This document shows positions 14,062-25,963 of a DNA stretch of 64,000 nt, piece by piece (within the stretch, counting starts at the first letter, position 1; each line of letters opens with the position of its first letter). The notes beneath the pieces are model-generated. The model was not told where the DNA came from, did not search any database, and saw only the letters and a list, made by a program, of their open reading frames with translations. The position numbers were made by a program, and so were the translations under genes. This stretch comes from Adineta ricciae (Eukaryota; Rotifera; Eurotatoria; Adinetida; Adinetidae): NCBI GenBank assembly GCA_905250025.1, contig CAJNOJ010000044.1:186001-250000 (forward strand), in the 5' to 3' direction.

Positions 14062-15116
14062 GGATATCCGTCTGTTGTTGATGTAAGAGAGTATGAAAAG
14101 ATTGAGAGAAAAGAAATAAAAGTGACTGTTGTTGGGATAGTAAGCAATAACAATTAGCTTCATCCCTCGATAGAGATAGACAAGATAGGAATGAAGACGA
14201 TGTGCGAACACGCACAGCTGTGTAAGCGCGCGTATATGTATCTCTTCGTTTTGCTTGAGTACGATGTACATACAAACAGAAAAGGGCGAAAGTTGTCTTC
14301 CAGCAAATGTTAGTGAAATCGGATTCATGCAATACATCAACGAGATATTTTTGTCTATAATAGAAGATGAAATATGTTAAATCAAAGTGAGAGATAGATG
14401 AAAATCAGCTCGGAATAGAACAAGATACGTAATAAAATTACATTTTCTTTGATGTTTTTTTTTATGTATGTATATATTTTAATCGAAAATTAGCGTCAGT
14501 AGAGAACTCAAGTGTTTGCTACATTATATTCTTCATACGTTAAGTAACGAGTGAAAACGATGCTACTTTATAACTTCAATAAAACTAAACAGCGCAAAGC
14601 AAATTATCCACAAGAATTTTCAACTTAGACTACCGTTTTTCTTCATAGCAATTCAAGATTTCCGTAGAATAGCAGTTCTTCGAAATCGATTTATCGGTAC
14701 AAAGAACGCTTGGACATATTTTCTCATTGTTAAACATAAGCACATGAAATAATCTATGTAATAAACGAAGTTGTAACATAGTTGCATTTCTATTCTCTCT
14801 TTTTTTTGTCTACAATAAGATAAGCGGAACTAGAAGTGTACTTCATTTTTTTTGTAAAGTAGTCATCAAATAAGTATTGCACTTCTTTCTTTTTATGACA
14901 AACTTAACTGAATTATTAAGAGAAAAGACATTCCTATTGTAAAATAACTGTCTAGGTGTGCGAAATATCCACGGGAATGTCTTGATCTTTGTTGGGTTTT
15001 TATTGGAAATCAGAAAGAAACGCGCGTATGGTGTGTTAATGTGTGAAGAAATAGAAATGAGAACCGTTTGTTTTTCGGATTTGATGAAAAAACAAGGTAT
15101 CTAGTTGAAAATTGAT
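14062..15116. other. intergenic stretch without a recognised gene
   Basis: About 1.05 kb of AT-rich unique DNA between the FoxD unit and the 3' end of the calbindin-like gene. I see only short chance frames and T-rich runs near 14,450 and 14,800. Confidence 0.5.
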
Positions 15117-16483
15117 TTACGAATCAGCAGCTTGACTTAAAGCTAAAAGAACCATTTTCAACTCCGGCTTGCTCAGTTTTTTATCGCGATTAATATCGCA
15201 TCCATTTAATAAAGATCGTTTGAACTGTTGTAAATCTTCATTATCATAATCCTAGAAGAGAAATATCAAAAGAAAAACTGAGATTTTCGATGAGGAGTGC
15301 ACTACTTTTCGAACGAGATCCATGAGATCTTTGACAAATCCGTCTAATTCTTCTTCTTCAATGATATTGTTTCCATCCTGAAGAGAGAAAAAAAACATAC
15401 TGAAAACGTTGATTTTCGTTCACACAAGTCGTACTTTATCGTAAAGTTGAAACACTTTATCAAGGTCTTGTGAAGTTATTGACGAACAACCCTGTTGATG
15501 AAATTAAAAAATGACTAATTATGTAAAAGAAAGATAAATATTCTCACCTTAAAAATCGGTCTGAGCAAGAAATTTTCTCTGACAGGTAAGAGCCTAAAAT
15601 TAAATTTACAAATGCTTCTTATTTCTTTCATTTGCTCTTTACCTCGTCATTTCACTAAATTGTAATTTTCCATCACCATTTGCGTCAAATATATGTAACT
15701 AAAACAATGACTAGCAATCTCACGAAGGAATTCCTCGAGTTGAAACATACAATTGTATCGGTATATTCGATTAGTTTTTCTTCGGTTACTTTATTTCCTT
15801 GCCGTCTATTTAAAAGTGTTTTTATGAATTGCTTTAACTCATCAGCTTCAATGTAACCTGAACAATCCGTGTCAAACTGTTTCCAAACTCTCATAAAATC
15901 CACACTTGATTCAAGCGGATTATCTTTACGAAAGAGGAGAAGAAAGTTTTCTTCCGTCGGTAGAATTTCAGCTAACTGAAAAAAGAAACAGCAGATTTTT
16001 AAATAATTTGTAATGAAAAGAAAAGAAGCAGGAGAAGAAAACAAAAAACTTACTTCTCCAATTTCAATCCGACCATCCGCATTCTCATCATAAGCTTCTA
16101 AGAAACATTCTTTTAACTCTCGCAAGACGCTATCGGATATTAACTAGAAGAAGAAACAAAAATGTTCAAAACAGACATCAAATAAGAAGAACATATTCAT
16201 TTACATCTAGGCCTGTATCACTCGTATTGACAGATGAAGCTAGTTCACGTAGTAAATCATCTAATTCATGTCCTTCGATAAAACCATTACCTAAAACACG
16301 AAAGTTGTTGAGTAAGAAGAAGAACACTTAAAAGCACGTACCATCGGTATCATAATGACTCCAGATCTCCATAAATTGATGAGCATTCAATTGTTGGAAT
16401 TCTTTACTTTGTTCATCGCGAAATTGTTTCAAAAAGTTTTCCTTTTTACGATGACGTTCTTGCTCATTAGTATTTGTCGCCAT
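15117..16483 (-). CDS. calbindin/calretinin-family six-EF-hand calcium-binding protein
   Basis: Reads on the minus strand from MATNTNEQER to a C-terminus ending ALSQAADS. The first exon has LNAHQFMEIWSHYDTDG, as in calretinin (TASQFLEIWKHFDADG). Later exons give ECFLEAYDENADGRIEIGE, LAEILPTEENFLLLFR, FMRVWKQFDTDCSGYIEADELKQF, IFDANGDGKLQFSEMTR, LLPVRENFLL, VFQLYDKDGNNIIEEEELD and CDINRDKKLSKPEL. Six EF-hand units in the family order can be followed. It is a cytosolic calcium buffer/sensor, in other animals typical of neurons. Introns are short, often at EF-hand borders. An acceptor (CTTGCAG) about 14 bp before the ATG suggests a 5'UTR intron. Confidence 0.88.
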
Positions 16484-19392
16484 GAAGAGTGTCGATCTGC
16501 AAGAGATGACGCGTGATAATAAGTAAGAAAAAAAAAGTGGTAGCAATTCAGCGCAAACTTGACACGGAGTTTGTCAAAGGGACAAACTATTCTCACACAA
16601 TGTTGCTAGCGAAGTTATTTATCGCATTTTTCTCCTCGTTGTCACTCATCTTAGTACAAAAACTCATTTCATGATCTCTGCTATTTGTTCTTTGTGTATC
16701 CGCGTATTTGATTTAACATCCGACTTTATCTCTGAGGTGTATGTCGATGTTATGAATAGAAATTGTCCATGATTTTTCAATAGGAGGAAAAAATCTCGAT
16801 CTTTATTCATCAGCAAGTATTTCTTGTTCTGTCTATCATCAGTTCTCACACATTTGAACACGCAATACTGTATGAAATAATTGCACGAGAAAAAGAAACA
16901 CAGAAAAAAGACGATAAGGAAGGTCTGAGCAAGACCAGTCATTACTGGAAACGGAAGAAAAAAAAGGCACACTACACATACACGGTCGAAGAGAATGACA
17001 TATTCTCATACAGGTAGATACTGGAAGGCGTGCGCGTGAAAGATAATAAAAAAAGGAAACAATCTATATGGCGTTACAGAAAATCTTCGTTTATGCGCTT
17101 TTTTCTGCTCAAAGAACGCAGCGACAGAATAGGAATGGCAAACAACGGTGTCGACGTTTGATATATTATCTTATCATCTTTATTCGAACAAAATATAATT
17201 GAGCGTCAGAATAAATAGACGAAAGTCTCTCGTTTGCATGCTCGAAGCAGAGAAAAAGCCAAATCTATTGATCTGTTTTTTTTTCTTGCTCTACGTTTGC
17301 CCGCTGTTTTCTTTATAAACATATCGTTTTAAGGACTTTTCTTTTTTTCTCTCTGAACTCTCGAAGGATGAATAAATATTGTTTTCCGCCCATCGTGTCT
17401 GGCTATTTCAGTTAAATTTACCATAGCAAACGAATCGATTCAACAACTCGTCTTCTTTTCATATTGACTTTCCGAGCTCTTTAGCGTCTGATTGAATAAT
17501 TTTATTAAATTTCTCGAAATATCAATATTAAGATGTTTCCTTGAACGAGCTATTTCGCAGTTCTTTTGATCGAATAACTAATCAGATTTACTCCGCAGTT
17601 CACAGATCGTATAACTTCTCATTTTTTATATCATATACACGAAGAACAATGTAAAAAAAAGATGTCAAATCGAGCAAGCATGATGCGGAAGGAATAAATT
17701 CTCTCCTTGAAATCTTGTTTTTCTTCTCTCGTTCATATTTGCTTTTTTAACGATTGATCGCGAATAAAAACACGAAGAACTTCACCATACAAAACAACAT
17801 ACTCATTTTTCATTCAACAATAGATCAATGTCAAGTTTCAATGAATACTAATTTCTTCGTTGATTTCCTGCGATAATCATGTTCGAACATGTCAGATCGT
17901 TGTACCTAAGGTTCAAGTACATGATCAACAATTCATACTGCTGTTCATGGATTTGCAGAAAACATTAATCGGAACAACAGAGACACGCCATTCGAGACAA
18001 TGAAATGGTTGATTATTCATCATAGAATATCAAATGTAGCGATTGTTATTTTAAGACCAAAGTCAATAGCAGCACACACACGCGTACACAGAGACCAAAT
18101 GTTGAACAATAAGGATCTATAATATTTGCTTTATCAAGTTCTCTTGAATAGAGTCTTGGACGGCTGTTTTCATAACTTATCTGTGTTATTATTCATATAT
18201 TAGTTTTTTATTGCCTATTATTGCAACTAATCGAACGAATATTGACGGATGCAATCGAGTTTTTATATTGATATGCAGGGAAAGTATCTGGTTAGAGAAA
18301 ACGTTTATAATTTAGTTCAATAATCATCAGATCTTCAACTTTTATCACGAATTTGCATTTGTCATCATAAATGGCTTTTCTTAAACGTTGAAGAATGCTT
18401 ATGGTTCATTTTTTTCTTTTCATTATTTTCACTCAGACAAATTTTCTTCTCTCTTAATGTCTTATACCTGAGTGTATGGTTCAGTAGCTTACTGAAAAAG
18501 TCTTTCATGTGAAAATGCTTAGCTAGAACATGCTATTATTTTAGAGGCGGGTATTATCTCGTGATATTGGATTATATTGATTAAAATGTATATTATGTGA
18601 TACCTTCGTTAATAATTTATCAATTCATGTGAGGTTTGACAACTTCGAAGATTACATCGAACGGAATCGAATCGGTTGGCCTATATTTTCCAAAGGAACA
18701 AACAAGGTCGATTGAACGAGCATTGTGAATATTGTTATGGATTGTTTCAATAGAAAACATTGTATTAATTCATGTCTGTTTTCCTATGAGAAAAGGTTCT
18801 TTCCTAATGAAAAAAGCTTACAAGCATCAATTATAATCAAGACGTATACATGATCTTAATGAGAATGGGATGTTTCGGAAGTTGTGAGAATATGAAAAGA
18901 TGATCAGTGATGTGTACAAAAAAAAATGCAAATATCGGATGCTACTTGCAACATTCTCGAACTAACTTTCGCCGCTAAAACAAAGACGAGACAGAAGTAA
19001 GCCATTTTCTTTACTTGATTATTATCTAGTTAAGTACTTTGCATATACAATAGTTATATATAATCTCCTATGGACTTATCTTCTACGCTTCAGTTCTTTT
19101 GTAACGATGTCAATTCTTGAATATCTGTTGGTCGTAGTTTACTGAGACATCTATCGACTAACAAATCTAATTATTTCATAAAGATATCGGAGACTGTGAT
19201 CCATGAAAAACTCGACGATTTTTTTATTGATTTGAAAAATATACTTTCATCTGAAACTCAATCATTGCACTGACTTTTTCATAACTGTTAGTGGGAAACA
19301 AAGACGAACGTCTTTTGTTCGTGATTCTCTCTTGTTCTTTCTGTATTGTATTATATATCTCCGTCCTTTTTTCGTTCACTGCTCATCGAATA
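16484..19392. other. 2.9-kb intergenic stretch without a recognised gene
   Basis: AT-rich DNA between two divergently transcribed genes (calbindin-like on minus, AT-hook protein on plus). Several short frames exist (for example 16664-16972 on minus) but have hydrophobic, low-information translations with no family features. It is one of the two longest gene-free runs in the window and could hold promoters for both flanking genes. Confidence 0.5.
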
Positions 19393-21815
19393 ATGGCAAC
19401 AACATCTTCGCCTGCACCGATGCTCTTCTCTGTTTTGACTTCATCTCATGATGATTTCGTTACTCAATTACGAAATCATTTAACGCAAATCGAAAACAAT
19501 GTGCATGAAACTTTGAATAAAGTTCAGCAGCGTATGCCGTATAAACCGATTGAAGCCAATAATTCTGATGGAACTGATACGAAAGGTCGACTTCAGTTCT
19601 ACGATGTGTGAGTACATTGAACTGAGTGAATATCGAATGTTTATTGGCTTTCTTGCTGTAGATTGAAAGACTTAGCAATAAACAATAATCTCGTATGTAG
19701 AAGAGTTTATTTATTATGATGGCTTGTTCATTGTTTTCTTTAGCAATTCGATGAATCCTTCTTTCGAAAACAATTTTTAGACAAACAAGATTCATCACCG
19801 TAAGTTCGTATAGATTTAACTGAATGATTCATTCTCAAAAGTTGTGTATTCCAGAAAAGTTGATGTGATTCGAGCGAAGCCATCGATTACTACGGATACG
19901 ACTGATCATCCTCAATTATCGCCCGTTAACAATGCACGTCGATCACAATTTGCACCTGTTCTTAGCAGTACACCCGTGCATCAAACAAGTCCCATTACAC
20001 CAATACCTGTCGATCTTACTAGTATGTTTCATGAACATCCCGAAGTGACATATATCTTTTCGTTTTCATTAAGTGGCTACATCATCGGTTGCTCCGGTTT
20101 TGACAATGAATTCAAATGATCTTCCGGCTGTTTTACCATCGGCCATTGCTCCTCAACGAGCAAATGTAACACGACCAGCCGGTCGTCCACCACGTATTCC
20201 ACGTGGTGAATCAGCTTCACGCCAAAAGAAAAAAGCATCACCAATCAAAGAACAAAACGAAGAAACCGTTCTTACCAGAGAAATTCAAGTAACAACAAAA
20301 CGTCGTATTAAAACAAAACAAGAAGTTATCGAAGATAACATTGAAGTTATCATCGAACAACAAACAGAAATCATTCCAGATATGATGAAACAAGTCCAAG
20401 CCACTCCCCTACGTGGAAGAAAGAAGAAAACGGTTCAGGATGACGCTAATCTTATTCCGCAACTGGAACCACCTGCATTGTCACCAACAGCAACAACAAC
20501 AGCTCCAGCTGTGGAAGAAAATGAAACTATTCCCAAGAAAACAAGAACCGGAAGGAACAAAAAGAAAGATGACGAGGATAGTAAACCTAAAAGAACCGCG
20601 TCTGCGCGTAACCGAAAGAAACAACAGCAACAAGAAGGAGAGCAGCAGCCAGAAGATGTTCCAGTAGCACCGAAGAAAACAACTAGAAACAAGAAACTCG
20701 TTGAACCCACGACTACTATAGAAGAGGTATTGAATAGAGTTGATCACCAAGATGTATTCTTCTTGTTTTACTTTAGAATCCACCACCGCCACCTCCATCA
20801 GTAGTCACTGTTCGTGCAACTCCTTCGCGTGGAAAGAAGAAATCGCCAGTTGAAACTGGTGTTATTTCACCACCGAAGACAGTTACTCCACCAACGCCAA
20901 AGAAGACAACCAAGTCAAAAAAACGAAAAGATATTGAGATCACCAATGAAAATCCAACCGACACTATTCATGTGAGATAGCTTTGTTTCGTGAAACCAAT
21001 TCATATCTGTTCGTTTCTAGCCACCGTCACCAAAACGTCGTGGTGGTCGAAATACCAAATCCAAAAATGCCTCACCGGTCGAACCAATTGCTACTCCACC
21101 TTTAATTGAACAAGCACCTCAACTGCCACCATCAACCCGCAGCAGTCGACGTGGTAAAAAAGACATTGAAATACCAATCGAAAAACAAGAAAACATTGTT
21201 TTGACTAAAAAACCTCGAACTGGTCGTGGAAAGAAAACGAATGAACCGAACAATACTGATATGCCTGTCACTGTTGTAGACGTCGTGATGACATCAGTTA
21301 CTGTATCGGTAGGTACCACACATCTCTTTGGATATTGGTCTGCAGCCCATTGTTTTTAGGCACCAGTTCCTTCAACAACTGATCTGGTAGGTGCTAAACC
21401 ACCTCGGCCGCCAGTTGCACGCAAGAAGAAAAGTCTTGCTATGCCACCCGTATCTCAAATGTCTCCATCAACACCACCGCCAACGCAACGTATTCCATCA
21501 ACTTCACCTATTAATGATAAGCCACTTCTACCCATACCTGTTCCAACAAATGGTGGTCGACGACGTCAACAGCAACGTCGAATTGTTCATTCACCTCATC
21601 AAGCTGAAGAATCCACTCTCGAAACAATATCATCGATCACACGAAATCAAAAACGTACACAATCGTCAACAATGTCAACGCCCAAACGCGCTCGTCGTGA
21701 CAATCTTCTTGTTATCACTGTACCTAGTACACCAGGTAAAAAACGTAACAAATGTACGTGTGAAAAGCGTCGACATCGAATATGCGATATTTGTGCAACT
21801 GCTATCGATACTTAA
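19393..21815 (+). CDS. basic AT-hook nuclear protein with a C-terminal Cys/His cluster
   Basis: Eight exons (19393-19607, 19662-19692, 19744-19799, 19855-20021, 20074-20726, 20777-20971, 21021-21308, 21360-21815) join in phase to 686 residues. The N-terminus (FVTQLRNHLTQIENNVHETLNKVQQ) is helical and probably coiled. The middle is disordered and Lys/Arg/Pro-rich, with AT-hook-like cores such as AGRPPRIPRG, TGRNKKK, RGGRNTKS and TGRGKKT, and repeated KxxRxGRxKK patterns. The tail ends with KCTCEKRRHRICDICATAIDT, a C-x-C-x6-H-x2-C-x2-C set that could bind zinc. I do not recognise an orthologue; a chromatin-associated role is inferred. The start is the first ATG, since the frame upstream of it has no other. 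Confidence 0.75.
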
Positions 21816-22160
21816 ACAAATGATTCTTTTAAATATTTTTTGTACAGATTCGATGCGCTAGTATGTGTCTTTGTCTATTGTATATGTGTTCTTATTTAGT
21901 TTGTCTATTTTTCCTTGTGTTATACCTTCGTTCAATGATGAAAAATAAAATCGAACTAATTTGTTAATAGATAGTCTTTTTACACTGAATGATTGGCAAG
22001 ACCGAATGAGCAACAGTCAAGATTCGCATATCTTATGCTTGTTTATTGCTATTATGTGTCATTGGATTTGGCAGAAAAGAGTGTCACACATGTAACAAGT
22101 GTTTGAGAAACACAAAGAGAAGAAAACAAAATGAAAGTAGCTTTCATCTAGTTATATACA

Positions 22161-22896
22161 CTAATAATTGGTCAATGGTGGTGGGGGAGCTGGCATCTTT
22201 TTGACTGACGTTCGAATTGTTGGCGAAGGAGCAAGAGGCACTAAATTGAATGGTCGTGGCATCGTTGTATCTTTCAGTGGTATATCTTCGGCTGGTGCTG
22301 ATGCGATGGGATTTTGATTCATCTCATCGTCCTGAATATCTAATCCAGGACTGAGTGGATCACAGATTCTATTCATCCACGGCATTGGTTCTAACTTTAA
22401 TAATGTGATCCAACAACCACCGCGTTGATACTGAAACAAAAATCGTGTTTTTCCTGTTTGTTTCTCGAAACTTCCAGCGTCTAACCTTAATTGAGCAACG
22501 TTCAGGTACAATTTCTCCAGGTAATCTGGCAATATACATTGAATACACTTTCGTTTGAACATCTATTGTAAATGTAAATGATCTAAATATAATAAAAGTC
22601 TATTCTATCTGATTCTTTAGTTTTCTCAGTACTTACTGATCTTGAAAGCGAAGTTCTTTTTCATATCCATTTGATGGAATGAGTTTCAAGATATTAGGAA
22701 ATGATCGTTTTACTTTCAATTCAGGAATATTCAAAAACACTAATACTTTCCGCGCTCCTTCCTCTTGTACTACAACTAGAAAATTCAAATATTTTCTTAG
22801 TTAAAAATTTTCATTTTTCTCGTCAATTGAATACATACAACTTGGTACAATAGATTTGCTTGCATCACCAGTCGCATTCATAACGATATGTTTCAT
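22161..22896 (-). CDS. CS (p23-like) domain protein, about 190 aa
   Basis: Exons on minus read in phase from an ATG at 22896: MKHIVMNATGD, then EEGARKVLVFLNIPELKVK, then SFTFTIDVQTKVYSMYIARL, PGEIVPERCSIK and GGCWITLLKLEPMPWMNR. The beta-strand pattern, the L-PG-I-PE-C turn and the final I-LLK-----W resemble a CS domain as in p23/NudC-type HSP90 partners. The C-terminus is Pro-rich and ends PPPPLTNY. The exact start is uncertain: the frame stays open for some codons upstream after an acceptor (CTCTTCAG), so a further 5' exon may exist. Assignment to a subfamily is not possible here. Confidence 0.5.
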
Positions 22897-23142
22897 ACGA
22901 TGAGTAACAACAACAACATAATATCGAAAGAATATTCGGTCGAGTGATAGCTGAAGAGTAGACGTGAAACGAATGAAGTATTACTTTTTTATTGATCATT
23001 CAATTTTATCTTTGTTTGACAGTCAGACAGACAAAAATAGAACGAAGAAAAGTGTTTCATTGGTATGTACATACACCAATTAGATACCAATATGTACAAT
23101 TCTTCTTCTTCGTAGAATTCGTATCTCAAGTGCGATTGTCAA

Positions 23143-24253
23143 CTAGATTTTATTCGATCGTTTAGGATTGTTTTCATAATTGATAATCGATGATTGTAAA
23201 GGCATTGCTCCTTCAATTTCAATATAAATGGGAACAGTGATTTGAGTTATTAAACATGCGAATATCGCACGAAATAGCCATGATAAACCAATACATGTCA
23301 TTATCCAAAAGCTGTTTTCAGTTAGGAACCATCGATAGTAGATTTTCGTTTTATTTTCATATGTCAGGCAAGTACGTCGTTGTCCTACCAGAAGATCGTG
23401 TTGTTTCGGATCATTGAAGTGAAAATGTATGTGTTGTTGTACACGAGCGAGTTTATTCAATTGATTCGAATCGATTTCGTGTTCGTTGTTGGGACTGAAT
23501 AATTTGTTTTCAAGGCGTTGAAATTCTTGTTTGATGTCGTCGTGAACAATTCGAGCATCGCGACCGATAATGGATAGGTTAAACACAAACAAGATTTGAC
23601 ATAGATGGTTTTCACTGATGAGAAAATCAGGAATATTTATGTAATATTGACGAGTAAGAAATGGCGTTTCAATCAGCCGACTTTCTTGATAAAAACTCGA
23701 TTGAAGTCGTAACCACAGTGATCTATCATAAAGCTACAAAAACAGAATCGAATTAAAAGGAACGTTCGCCATTCAAAAGAATTTCTACTACTTGATGATC
23801 AATATACTTTCTCCGTACAATATTATAATAATTCGTTGCTGTAACTGTTAGATAAGTCAGCAGCTTCGGCTGTTTTTGCATCAAACCTAATTCTCGCTTG
23901 ATTATATTAACCTGTAGGCGTTTCTTCAGAAGAAGTTGTTCGGTACAGCCTTTCGATTCAAATAAAATGAATACGTAACAGATGAGAATGACAACCAACA
24001 TTGTCAAGCCATAGATCAATTTTACAGTCGTACTCAATTGATGTTTTCCGATTTGTAATACAGTAACCGTCGATAGGAAAACGATCCAAAGAAATATGTT
24101 GGATAGTAACGAGAGCAAACGTGCGTTTTGGTTAAATGACGATTGTTGTGGCTTTTGGAAAGGCTCCTCAAGAAAAGATGTCAATGGTATAGAATCTGTC
24201 GACGACAATGGAACGGCATTAGAATTATGAATAAGAATTGTAAAAGGTAACAT
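23143..24253 (-). CDS. multipass membrane protein, possibly TMEM151-like
   Basis: Exon 1 runs from the ATG at 24253 to a donor near 23795 (IDHQ|GTAGTAG), and exon 2 runs from about 23735 to TAG at 23143. The product has about 350 residues. Two hydrophobic helices (LLSNIFLWIVFLSTVTVL and LTMLVVILICYVFILFE) are followed by a long soluble region with basic, Tyr-rich and helical parts, then a second hydrophobic pair (SFWIMTCIGLSWLFRAIFA and a following CLITQITVPIYIEI). Two TM helices, a large loop and a distal LSWxxR helix recall the TMEM151 family, but similarity is weak. An acceptor just upstream of the ATG suggests a 5'UTR exon. Confidence 0.55.
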
Positions 24254-25963
24254 AAGAAGAAAAACAACCTAAATAGAAATGCGCGTGAAAAAAAACTGGG
24301 AAAAGAACGGTTTTTATACTAGCGCATTTTGATTGAGAAAAAAAACCATAGCAGATACTATCCAATATGTCGTATCTGTCAACTAAATTATATGATAAGA
24401 GATTACGAATAATCCATATGGGAGAAAATCTCGAAAATGATATGATTGCCAAAACACAACTCTGATGTCGATAACAAATGTGTCGACTAATTAAGACTTC
24501 ATTCCGAATAGTTCGGACTAATATTAGAGATGACATTGAATTTGAAGAATGTACCTTATGTATACGTATGTTTTATTCATAAGTCATGTTTCAATACACT
24601 TGTTACCTTCGAATTATATCGATACATTCCTTTTTTTTTCTCTCTTCTAAGCAATCATTCTCACGTACTTAATGTGAATTAGTATAAAATGTTTTATGTT
24701 GAAAGTATTCGTTATCACGCAATCGGATTGATTGAAAGGAATAAGTACTAACATTCATTTCCGGTTTTCATTACGCCTTGATACATTTACTTTACATTTC
24801 AATGACTATCAAATAGTAATATATATATACATCGTACGTATGATGACGACGTGATGTTGTCTTTTCTCTGTACATTTCTGTTTGCTTGAATGTATAGTAC
24901 AACAAAGCTTTTGTTGCTTTTAAGCTCGTGTAGATGTTATTCACCGATGAATGAGTGTATATTCACGTATTGGTATGAAGGGGAAAAAATGAGAATAAAC
25001 AAGAACGAAGACGGGTCATCTTGAACATTGAAAGAATAAGAGAACGAAAGAACAAAAAAAATCAGTCTCCTTCTTCTCGACTTAATCCGATAACTAACAC
25101 TTCGGTCACACAATGAGAGGCAATTAGAATGACTCTCTATGCTTTCGACTAGCGCAAGTTGAGACTAATCCTTGGGGCGGACCACATCCTTGTTTTCTCT
25201 TGTTCCTATTCAATTATCTAATTGAACGCGTGTTTCAGTCATTTGATCCATTTGTACTATCGACTGATCTAAATCGATTGATTTTTCTCTTTGTCACATC
25301 TGTACCTGTAAACCTTGAACATTCGACTCGTTCACATGAGTAAATAAGAAATCACATCGATTTCGCATAGTTCCTTGCCACATAGAAATGTAAGTATCAT
25401 ATCTACATTATTTTCAACTCTTTTGCTAATATAGTACTCAGTTATAAAGGTTTGCGAGATAAGGCGAGAGACAATATTCTTCGTTGTTCTTCATATTTAT
25501 TTAAAATATTTGACATCAGTCGAGATGTATTACCATCTCCCATTATAAGTTCACGATTTTATATGCGAGAAAAGTGAAGAACTGTCTGTACTTCTTTTCA
25601 TACACATATATTTATTGACATTGATGTATTGATGTGTGAAATGGCGACGTTTTATTTTTGTCGATATTGCACTGATGGAGTCTTGTCATTTTTATATATA
25701 AGGTCTATTTAATAAAAGCTGCTGTATGTTATCAAAAGAAGTGACGACGTATTCCTTTGAAAAAAAGTGAAATAATACAATGTTTTTATTTTCTGTTTCT
25801 TCTTTTTTTCTTCGTTATCGCTTACAACTGATCGATATACCTTCCTTTCTTTTCTTCATTTGAATATATATATATTTGACAGCAGCCACCAAAAATAATA
25901 ACTTTGTTTTGTTTAGGACATGTCGGTTTATTGTTGAATTGTTTGAAAATAAACATTAACGAA
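24254..25963. other. 1.7-kb divergent intergenic region
   Basis: Lies between the minus-strand membrane protein and the plus-strand RING gene, so it should hold both promoters. A polypyrimidine tract with acceptor (TTTTGTTTAG, ending at 25916) about 48 bp before the RING-gene ATG marks a likely 5'UTR intron. No gene is recognised. Confidence 0.5.

Noticed and set aside
13970-14332. 120-codon minus-strand frame at the end of repeat copy 2
   Set aside because: Low-complexity translation running from the repeat into unique DNA; no family features.
16664-16972. Hydrophobic minus-strand frame upstream of calbindin
   Set aside because: AT-driven Phe/Leu content, no conserved motif, no splice partner.
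20435-20798. Minus-strand Cys/Ser/Phe-rich frames
   Set aside because: Antisense shadows of the Lys/Gln-rich AT-hook exon.
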